Assembly (NCBI GenBank): GCA_030063045.1
Contig: JAQSEB010000046.1
Location: 1,302,001-1,366,000, forward strand
Source of the DNA: Pratylenchus scribneri
Taxonomy: Eukaryota > Nematoda > Chromadorea > Rhabditida > Pratylenchidae
DNA length: 64,000 nt
Reading direction: 5' to 3'
Below, one piece after another: positions 11,301 to 25,800 of the stretch (positions within the stretch are counted from its first letter, which is position 1; each line of letters starts with the position of its first letter). The notes under the pieces are model-generated. The model had not been told where the DNA came from. It saw nothing but the letters and a program-made list of their open reading frames with translations, and did no database searches. Both the position numbers and the translations under genes were made by a program.

Positions 11301-14300
11301 TGATTTTAAATCATTTTTCTTCTTTTGATTAATTCGTAGCTAATAATGCAATGACTTGAGAATTTTTAATAAATTGTAGCAAATTATATTAATAAAAGTA
11401 AAATCTGATTAAGGAATTCATCAGCTTAATAATAAACTTGACACGGCTGAAGACTATGAGAAACTCAGAAAATATTTCAATAAAGAATTGAACCAAACAT
11501 TTCGCGATGTATTCCATTTCGTTATGGTCGGTGTGGACGAATTGTCCGATGTGGGGGACCAAATGGCGTTGGAGGGAATCGGCGAATTATGGGAATGGAT
11601 ACCTTTTATGGAAATGAAATCAAATAAAATTTGGTTGCAAATTTACAATTATTACACGAAGGAAAATGACAATCTGAAACATCTTGTAAGCGAAGAAAAA
11701 TTTGATATAAAAGCTGAGGAGATATTCAATTTATTACCAGGTAAATTACAATATTCAAGAGATATTTTCTATTTTAGCTCAAATTCTGATTTAAATTCAT
11801 AAAAAAAATTCAAAATAATTTTTTTTTATTTAGAAAAAGAATTTATTGACGAACGATTAGAAGAGCAATATTCCGAAACCATTGATTTATTTAAAAATAT
11901 AAATCCGAAAGAATTTTCGAATAAAGTAGAGGAATTGCCTATCAAAACTACGAAAAAGAGAAATAATAAGATTTTAAAAATTCAAAAAAGGGATGAAGAA
12001 ATTCAAAAAGTGGAGAAAGAAATTGAAGAAGAGAAGAAATTTTCGAAGGAAATAGAGGAATTTATACCTATTAAGGCTTGGATAAAGAGCATAAATATGC
12101 TATTGAAAATTCAAAAAAGAGTGGAAGAAATTCAACAAAGAGATGAAGAAATTCAAAAAGAGACGAAAGAAATTGCAAAAATGAAGAAAGGAATTGAAGA
12201 AGAGGAGAAAGGAAAAGAAAAAAGGGAGAAAGGAAATAAAAAGAAGAAAAAAATTCAAAAGAAGAAGGAAAAAATTAATAAAACAAATGAAGAAATTGAA
12301 ATAATTGAAAAAAGTACACAACAATTTTTGAAATCGGTCTATGACAAATATTGGTACATGCTTTACAAGGAAAGGTATTCCTAAAGACAAAATATAAATT
12401 ATTGATGAAATTAAAATTATGATTAATAAAAAATTTAGAAATAAAAATAATCAAATTTTATCCCTGTTCCCTACTACCCAATTCACATTATAGATTATAT
12501 CAATAATTCTAAAAATTAATTAATTCATGAAAAAATTAATAAGTAAAGCATAAAAACCTAAGAGCAGCTATGAAATTAAAAATAGAATAATTTACATTTT
12601 TATGAGTAGAGATCGGCAAGGCGCCTCGGTAAGGAACACGGTTCGCGATTCCGGAAAAATTCCCGAAACCGAATTACCGAGTCAAAAATAACGGGATCAC
12701 ATTCGGGATTCGTGAATTTTAAAATTGATGAAAAAACGAAAAAATAATATATAAAACTAAAACATATTTGATAGATTATTATTTGTTAGACATAAAAAAT
12801 CAATATTTTATATTTTTTCATGGAAAAAATTTTAATGAAAAATGCCCAAAAGGCCCCTTTTTCTCTTTGGTCGGGTAATTTTCGGGAATTCCCGAATCCG
12901 TGTTGGTCCCAAAAATTCAAAAAAAATTTCGGTCGCGAATCATTCCAGAGTAGGGTTATCGAATTTTCTCGAACTGGTTCCCGTCTCCTCCGATCTCTAT
13001 TTATGAGGCTAAACCATATTGGTGAATTAAGGAATATGCTTATTAGCTCATCAAAACATTTCACATTAAATATTAGCGATTTTTCAATCTTTTTCTAGTA
13101 ACAATAAGGATTTGTTTAAAATTAAAACGTCAAAATTATATAAATATATAATTTTTAGATTTAATGTTATTTATATGCGTATTCTTGAACTCACATATCA
13201 ACTTTCTCTTGAAAATAATAAAACAAATTTAACTGAAAAAGATGAAAAAGTTGAATATAAAATGGATACACTTTTCAAGCTAATTGAGTCACTTAAGCCA
13301 GGCATTTTGGTGAAAATGATGGAGGTTTGTTTTTCCCAATAGCTATTAATGCTTACCCGAATATAGCTTATTTGCCAGTGTATATCTTTTAGTCAATTTT
13401 TATAATTATTAAAATTTACCTTCGGATTATTTTGCCTCTAATTAGAAGCGAAAAAAACTTTCTAAATGAAATAAGGTTAGATTTCGAGAGAGAATAAGCC
13501 AAAAATGCTATTATTTAGAAATTTGGATCAATTAAATTCAAAAACACTATTGCCACAAAAATGGCCATAACTCAAAAACCATAATGGCACAGCCCTTAAC
13601 CCATGCATATCCCTTGCTCTATCCCCTAGAAACATGCAGTCTCTAACAAAGCCCTAACAGCGATTTTTCTCGAAATTTATTTCTTGATTTTTTATAATTT
13701 TTGAATTATTTCTTATTTTATGTCTTTTTATCTTATTTTTTCATTTTTAAAATTTTTTTAGAAAATTTTAAAACTGACTTTGGAAATTCTTGAACGTTAT
13801 TTTTGGACCGAGAATTTCCGAGACCGTGAATTACCGTCTGTCCGAGATCTCGCGGTTATTCTTGTCCGAACTCTAGTTTATTGGTCTGTAATAAATTTCA
13901 GTCCCTTTACAGTCTTTTCGATATTTTCAATCCATTTTCGACATTTTTGATCTTTTTCGGCAAATAAATTTCTATTTAGATACTTAAAGCAGTTGATAAA
14001 GTTGTGGAAGATAATGAGATTGTAAAACGCGTGGAATATTATGAAGAAGATAAGGATTTCATTGGCTTTTTTGACAATAAAAATCCAAATTTGGAAGAAT
14101 TTGAATTGCGAAAAAAGATGTCTGCTCTCTATGAAAAGATGATAATTTAGTAGAAGAAGGAGAGGAAGAGATGAGATATAAAAAATGCCGTCATATGTCG
14201 GATGCGATGGATAAAATGCAAAAAAAAAAGAAAAAGAACTATTCCGTATTATTTAAATGTTTTTCAGAAGAAATGATTTTTATAAAGAGTGCAAATTATT

Positions 14301-16206
14301 TTATCGAGAATTTTAAGCTGCGGACATATAAAAGCATTACATTTTATGGGACTTTCTCATAACTTAGACAAAATTATAAACCAAAATAATTAATTATTTC
14401 GTATAATAGATAATTCCTCCATATTATTCAAAAGTTCTAGAAAATAAATATCCCCCATTTTTAAATCTATTTAACTAAAATTTTCTCATGTTGAGGCATC
14501 TCTCAAATTCTACTTCTTTTTGCCCCAATGAATCAATGAAAAATTCAAAAATTATTTGCCTAATGGAAAATTCCCAGCAAATCAAACAAGACAAATATAT
14601 TTTGATATTGCCCAATCACCAACAATCTACTGTGTAGGGTCAATATAAGGAAGAGGGGTGAATAGGTGAAATAACAATTGTTAAGAATGAATAGAAGAAA
14701 ATTTAAAATTGGTTTGACCCTTGAGCCTTGATGACATTGAAAAGGGACAAAGAATTAATCTCCTTCATCAAAATTCCATTTTATTTATTTTTTTTATTTG
14801 ATGAAATTAAAATATGTGCCTTATTAGGCATTTTCCCATTCATCTCATCAGCAAATTTTTCCATTTTTTAATTTGGGTAATGGCATTTGAGGATTTAACC
14901 CAGAATTGAACATTCATTTTTCAAAAAATGATTCTATTTTTAGGCCATTAACCTTCTTCTTCATTTAAAAGGACGCCAATATAAAAAGAGAATTTTCAAT
15001 CAAGTCACCATAAAAGATAATGAATCATGCGCAATATTTTATTCATTCCGTATTTATTTAAAATTCATTTAAAATATATTATTTTTAAATAAAGTCTCTT
15101 TATTTTTTAATAAATTAATTTTTTTTATTTTATTTGGCTATCACGAAATGTTATTTTCTTTCTTATGTACTAGGCATAGGCACTTACATTTGATACTGTC
15201 ACCTTTCTAATCTAGAATATGGATTCAATTTTATGTTAAAAAAAAAGTGATTTTTATTCTCTTCAAATTCTCCATTTATATACCAAATTTATTCACAGCA
15301 GAGAGTACTCCCTCCAAATTTAATCTGAAAATATGTATTTGATTCACCAATCATTAACATTATCGAAGAATTCAGAGATTTTCAAGAATTTAAGCAGCAA
15401 ATTCGATTAGAATTATGCTCTCTTCTTAAAGGCTATTGTGACCTTGACGAATTTCGAAAAGATTTCATGTAAATTTCTTTATATTTTTAATTTATTAATT
15501 TATTTTTAAAGGGATGACAAATTCGACCCGGAAGAGAAGGCAAAAGAATTTGGTTATCGAAACCTTCGTGAATTGTTAGAATCTGAGGAAATGGAGGAAT
15601 TTGTCAAAATTGAAAAGAATTTTACATATGGGGTCAATTTATTGTAAATTAATTTAAATAAAAATTTTTTAAGAATCCAACAATTTTTTATAAAGGAAGA
15701 GAAATTGATGAATGGAATTCGATTTTGAATGAAATGAAAGAAGGAGAAGAGGAGAAACAAAGAAAGTGAGAATAAATTCGATATATTTTTTTTCTATATT
15801 TTAGACAAATACGAAAACAATATTGGCATGAAAAAAATCGGTAAAAATTTGATATAAAATATTTGTGAATATAATTTTTTAATGATGTAACAGAAAAGAG
15901 CAAAATTGGGGAAAACAAAAGGCACATCAAAATGGGATGCAATTTTCGATAAATTCGAATAATTGGCAAAGGCGAAATATTCAACAAAATTGGTCAAATC
16001 AATTTAAACATCAATTTTTCAAAACCAACAATGTTCAAAACGGATGCCTCATAATTGGCTCTCCATTCCTTTCCTTTTGGTTTTCACCTGCCTGTTGTTT
16101 CAATCCAATGCAATATCAAAATCCGGCACAATTCCCTCTGCTTTTTACTAGATCTCCCCCAAAGCCTTTATTTTTTATGAACCATTTTCTTCCGGCTGAT
16201 CAGTAA
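5400..16206 (+). CDS. Secreted coiled-coil / LOTUS-like protein, copy B, lacking SPRY domain
   Basis: Exons with consistent phase: 5400-5604, 5723-5806, 6177-6364, 7329-7581, 8415-8986, 9671-9801, 9870-9986, 10833-10909, 11414-11740, 11834-12374, 13159-13324, then 13980-14150 (possible frame break), an exon ending 15468, 15512-15632, 15674-15765, 15805-15840 and 15894-16206. The start was chosen because a TTTTCAG acceptor lies 20 bases upstream and the first ~24 residues look like a signal peptide (hydrophobic IIHSFFLLLIFSQFGIS). The first 11 exons give 887 residues, mostly charged with a Ser/Asn-rich linker (~95-160) and long coiled coils (~245-435 and ~650-830). The last exon is chimeric after 16045: 53 residues come from the next unit's spacer. 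Function unknown. Confidence 0.6.
6500..7070. mobile_element. Foldback element with a VNTR inside its right arm (also 17989-18427)
   Basis: The left arm runs from TTTTTTGTCC through TTGATCCTAG, TTTTACCC and GAGCTCATCGAGACGCGTCGA. The right arm carries the same in reverse order, ending in GGACAAAAAATA. It lies in the intron between the exons ending 6364 and starting 7329. The arms are about 80-100 bases apart from the VNTR. Similar cores occur in several other elements of this window. Confidence 0.7.
6841..7061 (+). repeat. 22-bp VNTR, 10 copies
   Basis: Ten copies of a unit containing GAATGTAAATTTATGG preceded by ACAAAA or AAAAAA. One copy has an extra A. The matching array in the next unit, 18330-18417, has four copies. 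This is the main length difference between the two tandem units. Confidence 0.95.
8090..8397. mobile_element. MITE-like element with TGTTTGATCAAACA palindromes (also 19447-19754)
   Basis: The ends are inverted: the left has GGCC...TATACTTTTGTTTGATCA and CGTCTAA, the right has TTAGACG, TGTTTGATCAAACA and AAAGTATA...GGCC. The 14-base palindrome TGTTTGATCAAACA occurs four times, with a fifth partial copy near 8278. It ends just before the acceptor at 8414, so it lies in an intron directly upstream of the exon 8415-8986. Open frames through it on both strands reflect the symmetry. Confidence 0.65.
9052..9433. mobile_element. Foldback element in an intron (also 20409-20790)
   Basis: The ends are inverted and GC-rich: CCCTAATGCGCGCAGCCAGG on the left, and GGCCTGCGCCCAGTAGGGG on the right read as its imperfect reverse complement. 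The interior is AT-rich. It lies in the intron between exons 8415-8986 and 9671-9801 of the array gene. Confidence 0.55.
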
Positions 16207-16862
16207 TCAGTGATGATCTAACCAAATTCCGTTCCTTTTCACCCAAATGCACTTTCATTATATGAACTATTTTTGGTCGGACCAGTGATCATCTACCCAA
16301 ATGCCTCTCTCTGCTAGATCTTCCCCGCCATTTTAAAGCAATGCCCCTTCCCTTTTAGAGAGGAATTTTGCCCATAATAAAAACTTTCATTTGTCCTTGA
16401 ATACACTCCGTCCTCTGTGGTCCAATTAATTGTGCCAATACTGAGTTCGCATCACTTTTCTCCAAATTCCACATTTTCAAATTCTTTGGCACTACTTAAT
16501 TAACGGCTGGGGGGCAAAAATTATAAAATGGGGAGGGGGACAAATTTAAAGGGCAGAGTGGTACCCAAAAATTCATTATTCTGCCTCCCCCCCCCCCCCC
16601 CCCCAATATTAAAAAGTCTGTAAAATGATTCTAAGCGTATTTTATCTTAATCTAAAGTCTACCTACTCTAAGCCTTGCCGTACTCTACCCCAGAAACCCA
16701 TCTGGCACTACCGAAAGCTATTCCTACCCTATCTTAAAACCTAAATAAAATTTGTCTAAATCCTAAAGTGGCTTAGGTTATAGTAGTGTAGGGTTTAGAG
16801 TAGGTTCGGTTAGCTCATAGGTAGGGTAGAATTAGGTATTTTATTTTTCTTATTTTATCAAA

Positions 16863-16888
16863 TTTTCAGTTCAATTTTTTATAAAAAA
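16863..16888 (+). promoter_or_regulatory. Candidate spliced-leader acceptor and start of copy C
   Basis: This is identical to the site before copy B: a TTTTCAG acceptor ending at 16869, 20 bases before the ATG at 16889. Confidence 0.55.
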
Positions 16889-19800
16889 ATGAATTTTTTT
16901 CCTGAAATTATTCATTCATTTTTTCTATTGCTAATTTTTTCCCAATTTGGCATCTCAATGAAGAGCCAAAATAAGGACAAAAAAATGAAGCAACATGAGA
17001 AGAAAAAAGATGCCATTGGTGGTAATAGCAGTAAAATTATAATAATGAAGAATTCATCTTCGAATTTAGATTCATTGCTAAAAATTGAAAAAGGTCGGTG
17101 AACAATTTTATTTATATTTAATGATTTAATTTATGAATTTAAAATAAATGGGTGAACCATTATAATCTTTTGGCATTTTTCAGTAAACTAAATATAATCA
17201 TAATTTTAAAGTTGATGTGAATGAACGGCAGAGAAAGCAGAATGATGCAGAATTGCGGAAATGGTTAAAAACATTTTTTGGAAGCAACGGAAACGGTTAT
17301 ATAGATAATAAAACTTAGTTGATGGGAACTAGAAAAAACATTCAATACGTTTTTATTTTTAAAGCAATTTTTGTGTTTTCCGATTTTTTCACCAAACTTT
17401 TATATTCATTTGCGACAACTTTTTAGGAAAAAGAGCATTGGAAGGCAAAAATTGGAAGAGTTTCACACTTTTAAAATAGCATATATTAGCATTAGAGAGC
17501 TAATATTTTGTAGCAATTAAATGTCGCTTAACATAAGACAAAAAAAAACACTAAATTTGCTCTTTAATGCTAATCTAGCCTGTAAAGTTATTTTCACATT
17601 CTGTATTTTTCGGCAAAATTATGACATTCCCAAATTTTTATATAATAAATTTAACATCTTCACAGGTGCCGCACCAATCTTTGAAAGTTATAAGCAAATA
17701 TTGTTGGCTAAAATGCCAGCTTCATCCTCTTCTAGCGGCCAAAATGAACAACATCAATCATCCCATCGTGAAGATGATATTCCGTTGAGCGATCCTGAAA
17801 GCAAAAGCATATCGTCCTCAAATGATAAAAATAAAAAACAAAATTCCAGCAAAGTTGGTTTTTGCAATACCCATTACATTATTAAAAATTGGATTATACA
17901 TTATATTACACAAAAAATGTAAAATATTCAATCGAAAAAAAATGAAATTTTTCTATTTTTTTTATTTTTACATATAATAGTAAGGTGCTAATTTTTTTGT
18001 CCAAAAATTTATTTTTTGTCCATAAATCAATTTTTTGAGTTTAATTTTTTGTGATTGATCCTAGATCTTAAAATCTTTTACCCATATTATAGAGCTCATC
18101 GAGACGCGTCGATTGATGTATATATTTTTTCGAGTTTGGCAAAAATTCAAAGTATTAAACCGTTTAAACCATATTATGGTTATTGGATTCTAACTCTTTT
18201 AGTTTTGGACCTAATCCCAATAAATAATATATCATTCGACGCGTCTTGATGAGCTCTATTAAATGGGTAAAAAAGGTTTTAGGGCCTAGGATCAAACACT
18301 AAAAAGGTATATTCAAAAAACTTATTTGGACAAAAGAATGTAAATTTATGGACAAAAGAATGTAAATTTATGGAAAAAAGAATGTAAATTTATGGAAAAA
18401 AGAATGTAAATTTATGGACAAAAAATATTTTCTCTTTAAAAATATGTTACAAAGGTAATTTATTACAACATCTAATATTGATATCATAAAATCATTAATT
18501 ATGTGCCCAGAAACAGAAATACAAATAAAGTAGACAATAAAAAGACATGCATTTGCATAGTAAACCTCTATTTGAAGCCCTCCTCTATTTAAAGCCCCCT
18601 CTAGGGAGTCTCTGAAATTTATAAGCCCCCCCCCCCTGCATTGCTAGTAAATTGATATTTTAAAAGAAACAAAAAAAAATTTCAGAAAAAATCAATCCCG
18701 CCCACTCGAATGATACCTACGGAGGAAACAACCAACGATGCAAAATCACAGGCAGTCACGGTGATTGAAACGCCTAAAAGTCGAAAAATCGAATTGGTGC
18801 CCCGTCCAGAACCGAAGAAAAAGAATAAATACAATCAATTGGGGACCGATTTGAAACAAAAGGGATCGAATGAGGCGGAAATTGCTGTTGATGATAATAA
18901 CAATCAATTGGAAAGCGGAAATCACGGATCAGTAAAAGGTAAGCACAAAAAATAGATAATTGAAGAATTTATTAAAATTTTATGTACATCCAAATTTTCT
19001 AGCGCTATTTTCGATAAGTTATAATAGCGGATTGGAAAAAATTTGATAAACTGAGTCGATCAAAGTATAGCATCGAAAATCTCTTAATTTTTCATTTAAA
19101 AACTTTTAAACCGGTTAAAAACCGCTTTGGCCAAATCGGCCGCACACATCCTTTTCATTCCCGCGCATCTCGGGAATGTTGTAAACCTGTTTTATATAGC
19201 TTAACAATCACCCCCCCCCCCCGTTGGTGCAAAAAAAGCCTATTTTTGTGGTAGAAGAAAATTTCATCCAAAAATACCATATTAAAAAAAACCGACTGGA
19301 TTTTTTTTTTGATTACCCAAACGATAGTCGGTAATTGATTCCTGTAGCACTAAATTTGCCCTAATCTATCTTGCTCTTGCAAAGTCCTATTCCTATCATA
19401 AATTATTAATAAAAATATTTGGCCTAAAATAAAAAACTCCAAAAAATATTTTAGGCCATGTGTATACTTTTGTTTGATCAAACATTTTTCGTCTAACTTC
19501 TCTAATGCTCGCTTGCGTTGGGTCTCCCTCTCTCGAAAATGTTTGATCAAACATTTTGGCGAAATGCTTTGATGCGACATAGAAAAATAGCTGGAGCGAG
19601 AGAGAATGATAAAATGTACGCTTTTTCTCTAAAATGTTTGATGCACATAACCAAAATGTTTGATCAAACAAGCGAGAGAGGGCAGACACACACGCGAGCA
19701 ATGGAGAATTAGACGAAAAATGTTTGATCAAACAAAAAGTATATCTCAGGCCTTAGCCAATAATTTTGCAGAAGAAAAAGCCAGAATACAAAAAGAGAAG

Positions 19801-22800
19801 AAGGAAGAGGAGGAATTGTTTCGCCCATTTATTAAGAAGGCAGAAAAAGAACGGACGAAAAAAATGGAGCTGGAAAAAATGGTTAAAAATTTAATTTCGA
19901 AGAATAAGGAAAGAAGAGAGGAAATGGGGGTGGCTTTTTATTTTTATCAAGCAGAATCATTCAATAATAAATTTAAAAAACAAGAAAAAGAACAAAGCGA
20001 ATTCAACAAAATAAATAATATATTGAAAAATGTGAAGAATGAACTTAGTGAAATTAAAAAATTAGAGAAGGAATTGAATAAAATTGAGGATTTTTGGCTA
20101 ATGGAAAAAATTGAACATTTTGGTAAAGAACTTCTGAATGGAATACAAATTATTGATGACAGTGATTATGGAATTTTTCAAAATATAATAATGCCCTACC
20201 TTCTTTCATTTAAATATTCGAAAAAATTTGAAACATGGAACAATTTTAATGAGGAACAAATTGATAAATTTAGGCAAATATTGATGAATGAATTTACAAA
20301 AAAGTACGATATTGATGAAATAGAGGAAATGAAGATTATTAAGGTAAACATATTTAAATGTATAAAAATCAAAACTAATAAAAGTGAATTTCATCTACAT
20401 ATTTAGGGAGCAGCCCTAATGCGCGCAGCCAGGCAAATTGGGCGCAAGGCCCTATAGCTTTAAAAGTATTGAAGCATTTTCACTAAAATTGGTGTCAAAT
20501 GAAAGAGCTAAAACGAGATCTATCGCATAATGCATAATTCACATTAATCGCTTTAAAATTCAAATTGTTATGGTTAAAAAAGTCCAAAAAATTACGAAAA
20601 ACGCACGCTTATTTTCAAAGTCTTATTTTCGCCATACCTGAATCAATCTTTTTATATAATATACCATTCGATATATAAAACTCGGGTCTTCAAAATGACA
20701 TTAAAATTATTGAAAATGATTTGGTACTTGTGAAGTTATGATGCGTCAAACTTTCTCGCGCCCATTTGGCCTGCGCCCAGTAGGGGTGGTACCCACAAAT
20801 TTAGCATTTTAAGATAAATATTTTATAAATTTTCATTTCGATAAAAGCTAACATTTTCTTACCAAGATGCAAGATATGACGAAAAGGATGTCAAATTTGT
20901 TATAGGAAATTAAAATTATCTCTGAAAACTTATTTTTGCAGAAATTAAAAACTAATTTTATTTGGTTACGAAATTCGTAATAGTGCTAGTTAAAATAAAA
21001 AATATGGCTTTCTATTTTAAAATTTAGAGAAAAATGGAGAAACCGTTGCAAAATTTGTGGAATGAATATGAAGAAGTGCTTGTAATTCTCAACAGTTATT
21101 GGAAAAATCCTGATATCAGGAGACTTTTTGAATTAAAAAGACCCTATCATTTTATCAGGTAAATTACGTTTTAAACAAATTAATAAAAATATGAATAGAA
21201 AAAAATTTTTCAATCACTTTTTTCAGAGCCATTTATGGCATTACAATTCCCGCCGTTAAAGAAAGGGAAAAACTTAATTTGGAATTCAATGAAACAATGA
21301 AAATCGCATTGGAAAAAATGATATCGTATCGTTATTTATATAGGTACGGAATACGGATAGTTTTTTTTATCAATGAAATTAAGGACAGTTACTGAAATAG
21401 ATCTTAACTTAAATAAATATGTCGGCTAGTTTTTCGGCTACTTTCACAAAGTTTAGAACAATGTTTCATTTTTTTCTAAATAAATCCAAACTACTTAAGA
21501 GAGCATTATTTTTTACCTGTGAAAAAAATATAAACTAATATTTTGAATAAATTATATTTTTTAGTATTATATTTAACATTATGATATATTTTAACTTAAT
21601 TCTATTTTTGAGATATCATAAATTTTAAGATTTAAAGAAAATCAGAGTAAAGAAAATAGATTCTCTTGTTTAAATAGCATAGGAATAAAATATGACCAAG
21701 ATGACCCAAATACCATATTTATATGGCATTTTTCATATTTTTGATCAACGGTCCATATTTTTTCGTTTTTTTTTCTGTAGCAAGCATTCTTTGCAAAAAT
21801 TTTTCTTTAGGCAGCCATTTTTGACTTAAATTTTTGCTGCCTCAATTTTTGGGCTAAATTTTCGCTATATAGTCATTTTATATTTTTGCCATATTTTTGA
21901 AAAATTTCTCATATTTTTTTTTCATATTTTTAATAGCTTATGCCATATTTTTATCAGGTGTATGGGTCACCCTGAATAAGACCAAAAAAGCAGTAAAATT
22001 TTTAAATTTGGACTTTTGCAAAATATTAGAATAAAAGATTTTCCATTTGATTAAATCATAGATCCTAATTCAACTCGTCGTCGAAAGATTCGGTACGCGT
22101 CTCGTGTCTCGTCCTATTAACATTATTAAAAAATAAAAAGAAAAAAACACAAATTATAATTCTTTTATTTACATTTTTAAATATTTTAGTGACATTAAAA
22201 TGAAGGATAAAGGCACTGGAAGATTTTTGGGAGAAAAAATGAATTGTTTCGAAGAATTGTCAGAAAGTAAGTGAAAAAAAGAATTATTTTACAATCAATT
22301 GCTTCTTTCAAATTGGCCAAATTTTTTTTAACTTTTTTATAATGAATAATAATTTTGGTAAATTTAGAAGGATTATGCAATTGTAATAACTAATATTGCA
22401 TATACTCCATCTAGATCTCTTAGCGGATATCCGTTTTCAAAAAACCTGCAATTTTAAATTATATTTTGAATTCATTTTTAAATAAATAGGTTTTAATGGA
22501 TGATTAACCAATAATAAATTTAAAAAGTGAAAAAGTACCAAAAAAATAATTATTTTTAGCGGAATTTAAAAAAATGTCAAAAAAACAATTAATTATTTTT
22601 ATATCAAAAAATGACTAATTTAAAAATGTTTTGTCCTTTAATAAATTTAAAATATTTTGATTTTAAATCATTTTTCTTCTTTTGATTAATTCGTAGCTAA
22701 TAATGCAATGACTTGAGAATTTTTAATAAATTGTAGCAAATTATATTAATAAAAGTAAAATCTGATTAAGGAATTCATCAGCTTAATAATAAACTTGACA

Positions 22801-25800
22801 CGGCTGAAGACTATGAGAAACTCAGAAAATATTTCAATAAAGAATTGAACCAAACATTTCGCGATGTATTCCATTTCGTTATGGTCGGTGTGGACGAATT
22901 GTCCGATGTGGGGGACCAAATGGCGTTGGAGGGAATCGGCGAATTATGGGAATGGATACCTTTTATGGAAATGAAATCAAATAAAATTTGGTTGCAAATT
23001 TACAATTATTACACGAAGGAAAATGACAATCTGAAACATCTTGTAAGCGAAGAAAAATTTGATATAAAAGCTGAGGAGATATTCAATTTATTACCAGGTA
23101 AATTACAATATTCAAGAGATATTTTCTATTTTAGCTCAAATTCTGATTTAAATTCATAAAAAAAATTCAAAATAATTTTTTTTTATTTAGAAAAAGAATT
23201 TATTGATGAACGATTAGAAGAGCAATATTCCGAAACCATTGATTTATTTAAAAATATAAATCCGAAAGAATTTTCGAATAAAGTAGAGGAATTGCCTATC
23301 AAAACTACGAAAAAGAGAAATAATAAGATTTTAAAAATTCAAAAAAGGGATGAAGAAATTCAAAAAGTGGAGAAAGAAATTGAAGAAGAGAAGAAATTTT
23401 CGAAGGAAATAGAGGAATTTATACCTATTAAGGCTTGGATAAAGAGCATAAATATGCTATTGAAAATTCAAAAAAGAGTGGAAGAAATTCAACAAAGAGA
23501 TGAAGAAATTCAAAAAGAGACGAAAGAAATTGCAAAAATGAAGAAAGGAATTGAAGAAGAGGAGAAAGGAAAAGAAAAAAGGGAGAAAGGAAATAAAAAG
23601 AAGAAAAAAATTCAAAAGAAGAAGGAAAAAATTAATAAAACAAATGAAGAAATTGAAATAATTGAAAAAAGTACACAACAATTTTTGAAATCGGTCTATG
23701 ACAAATATTGGTACATGCTTTACAAGGAAAGGTATTCCTAAAGACAAAATATAAATTATTGATGAAATTAAAATTATGATTAATAAAAAATTTAGAAATA
23801 AAAATAATCAAATTTTATCCCTGTTCCCTACTACCCAATTCACATTATAGATTATATCAATAATTCTAAAAATTAATTAATTCATGAAAAAATTAATAAG
23901 TAAAGCATAAAAACCTAAGAGCAGCTATGAAATTAAAAATAGAATAATTTACATTTTTATGAGTAGAGATCGGCAAGGCGCCTCGGTAAGGAACACGGTT
24001 CGCGATTCCGGAAAAATTCCCGAAACCGAATTACCGAGTCAAAAATAACGGGATCACATTCGGGATTCGTGAATTTTAAAATTGATGAAAAAACGAAAAA
24101 ATAATATATAAAACTAAAACATATTTGATAGATTATTATTTGTTAGACATAAAAAATCAATATTTTATATTTTTTCATGGAAAAAATTTTAATGAAAAAT
24201 GCCCAAAAGGCCCCTTTTTCTCTTTGGTCGGGTAATTTTCGGGAATTCCCGAATCCGTGTTGGTCCCAAAAATTCAAAAAAAATTTCGGTCGCGAATCAT
24301 TCCAGAGTAGGGTTATCGAATTTTCTCGAACTGGTTCCCGTCTCCTCCGATCTCTATTTATGAGGCTAAACCATATTGGTGAATTAAGGAATATGCTTAT
24401 TAGCTCATCAAAACATTTCACATTAAATATTAGCGATTTTTCAATCTTTTTCTAGTAACAATAAGGATTTGTTTAAAATTAAAACGTCAAAATTATATAA
24501 ATATATAATTTTTAGATTTAATGTTATTTATATGCGTATTCTTGAACTCACATATCAACTTTCTCTTGAAAATAATAAAACAAATTTAACTGAAAAAGAT
24601 GAAAAAGTTGAATATAAAATGGATACACTTTTCAAGCTAATTGAGTCACTTAAGCCAGGCATTTTGGTGAAAATGATGGAGGTTTGTTTTTCCCAATAGC
24701 TATTAATGCTTACCCGAATATAGCTTATTTGCCAGTGTATATCTTTTAGTCAATTTTTATAATTATTAAAATTTACCTTCGGATTATTTTGCCTCTAATT
24801 AGAAGCGAAAAAAACTTTCTAAATGAAATAAGGTTAGATTTCGAGAGAGAATAAGCCAAAAATGCTATTATTTAGAAATTTGGATCAATTAAATTCAAAA
24901 ACACTATTGCCACAAAAATGGCCATAACTCAAAAACCATAATGGCACAGCCCTTAACCCATGCATATCCCTTGCTCTATCCCCTAGAAACATGCAGTCTC
25001 TAACAAAGCCCTAACAGCGATTTTTCTCGAAATTTATTTCTTGATTTTTTATAATTTTTGAATTATTTCTTATTTTATGTCTTTTTATCTTATTTTTTCA
25101 TTTTTAAAATTTTTTTAGAAAATTTTAAAACTGACTTTGGAAATTCTTGAACGTTATTTTTGGACCGAGAATTTCCGAGACCGTGAATTACCGTCTGTCC
25201 GAGATCTCGCGGTTATTCTTGTCCGAACTCTAGTTTATTGGTCTGTAATAAATTTCAGTCCCTTTACAGTCTTTTCGATATTTTCAATCCATTTTCGACA
25301 TTTTTGATCTTTTTCGGCAAATAAATTTCTATTTAGATACTTAAAGCAGTTGATAAAGTTGTGGAAGATAATGAGATTGTAAAACGCGTGGAATATTATG
25401 AAGAAGATAAGGATTTCATTGGCTTTTTTGACAATAAAAATCCAAATTTGGAAGAATTTGAATTGCGAAAAAAGATGTCTGCTCTCTATGAAAAGATGAT
25501 AATTTAGTAGAAGAAGGAGAGGAAGAGATGAGATATAAAAAATGCCGTCATATGTCGGATGCGATGGATAAAATGCAAAAAAAAAAGAAAAAGAACTATT
25601 CCGTATTATTTAAATGTTTTTCAGAAGAAATGATTTTTATAAAGAGTGCAAATTATTTTATCGAGAATTTTAAGCTGCGGACATATAAAAGCATTACATT
25701 TTATGGGACTTTCTCATAACTTAGACAAAATTATAAACCAAAATAATTAATTATTTCGTATAATAGATAATTCCTCCATATTATTCAAAAGTTCTAGAAA

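Larger units (their letters stand above)
4560..16045 (+). repeat. Tandem array, full unit of 11486 bp
   Basis: This is the first complete unit when the boundary is placed at the array's right edge. It holds a spacer, the trans-splice acceptor and start of one gene, and nearly all its exons. Compared with the next unit it has 10 instead of 4 copies of a 22-bp VNTR (+133 bp), a 15- instead of 18-base poly-C tract (-3) and a 10- instead of 11-base poly-C tract (-1). The net difference is 129 bp, exactly the observed length difference. Confidence 0.95.
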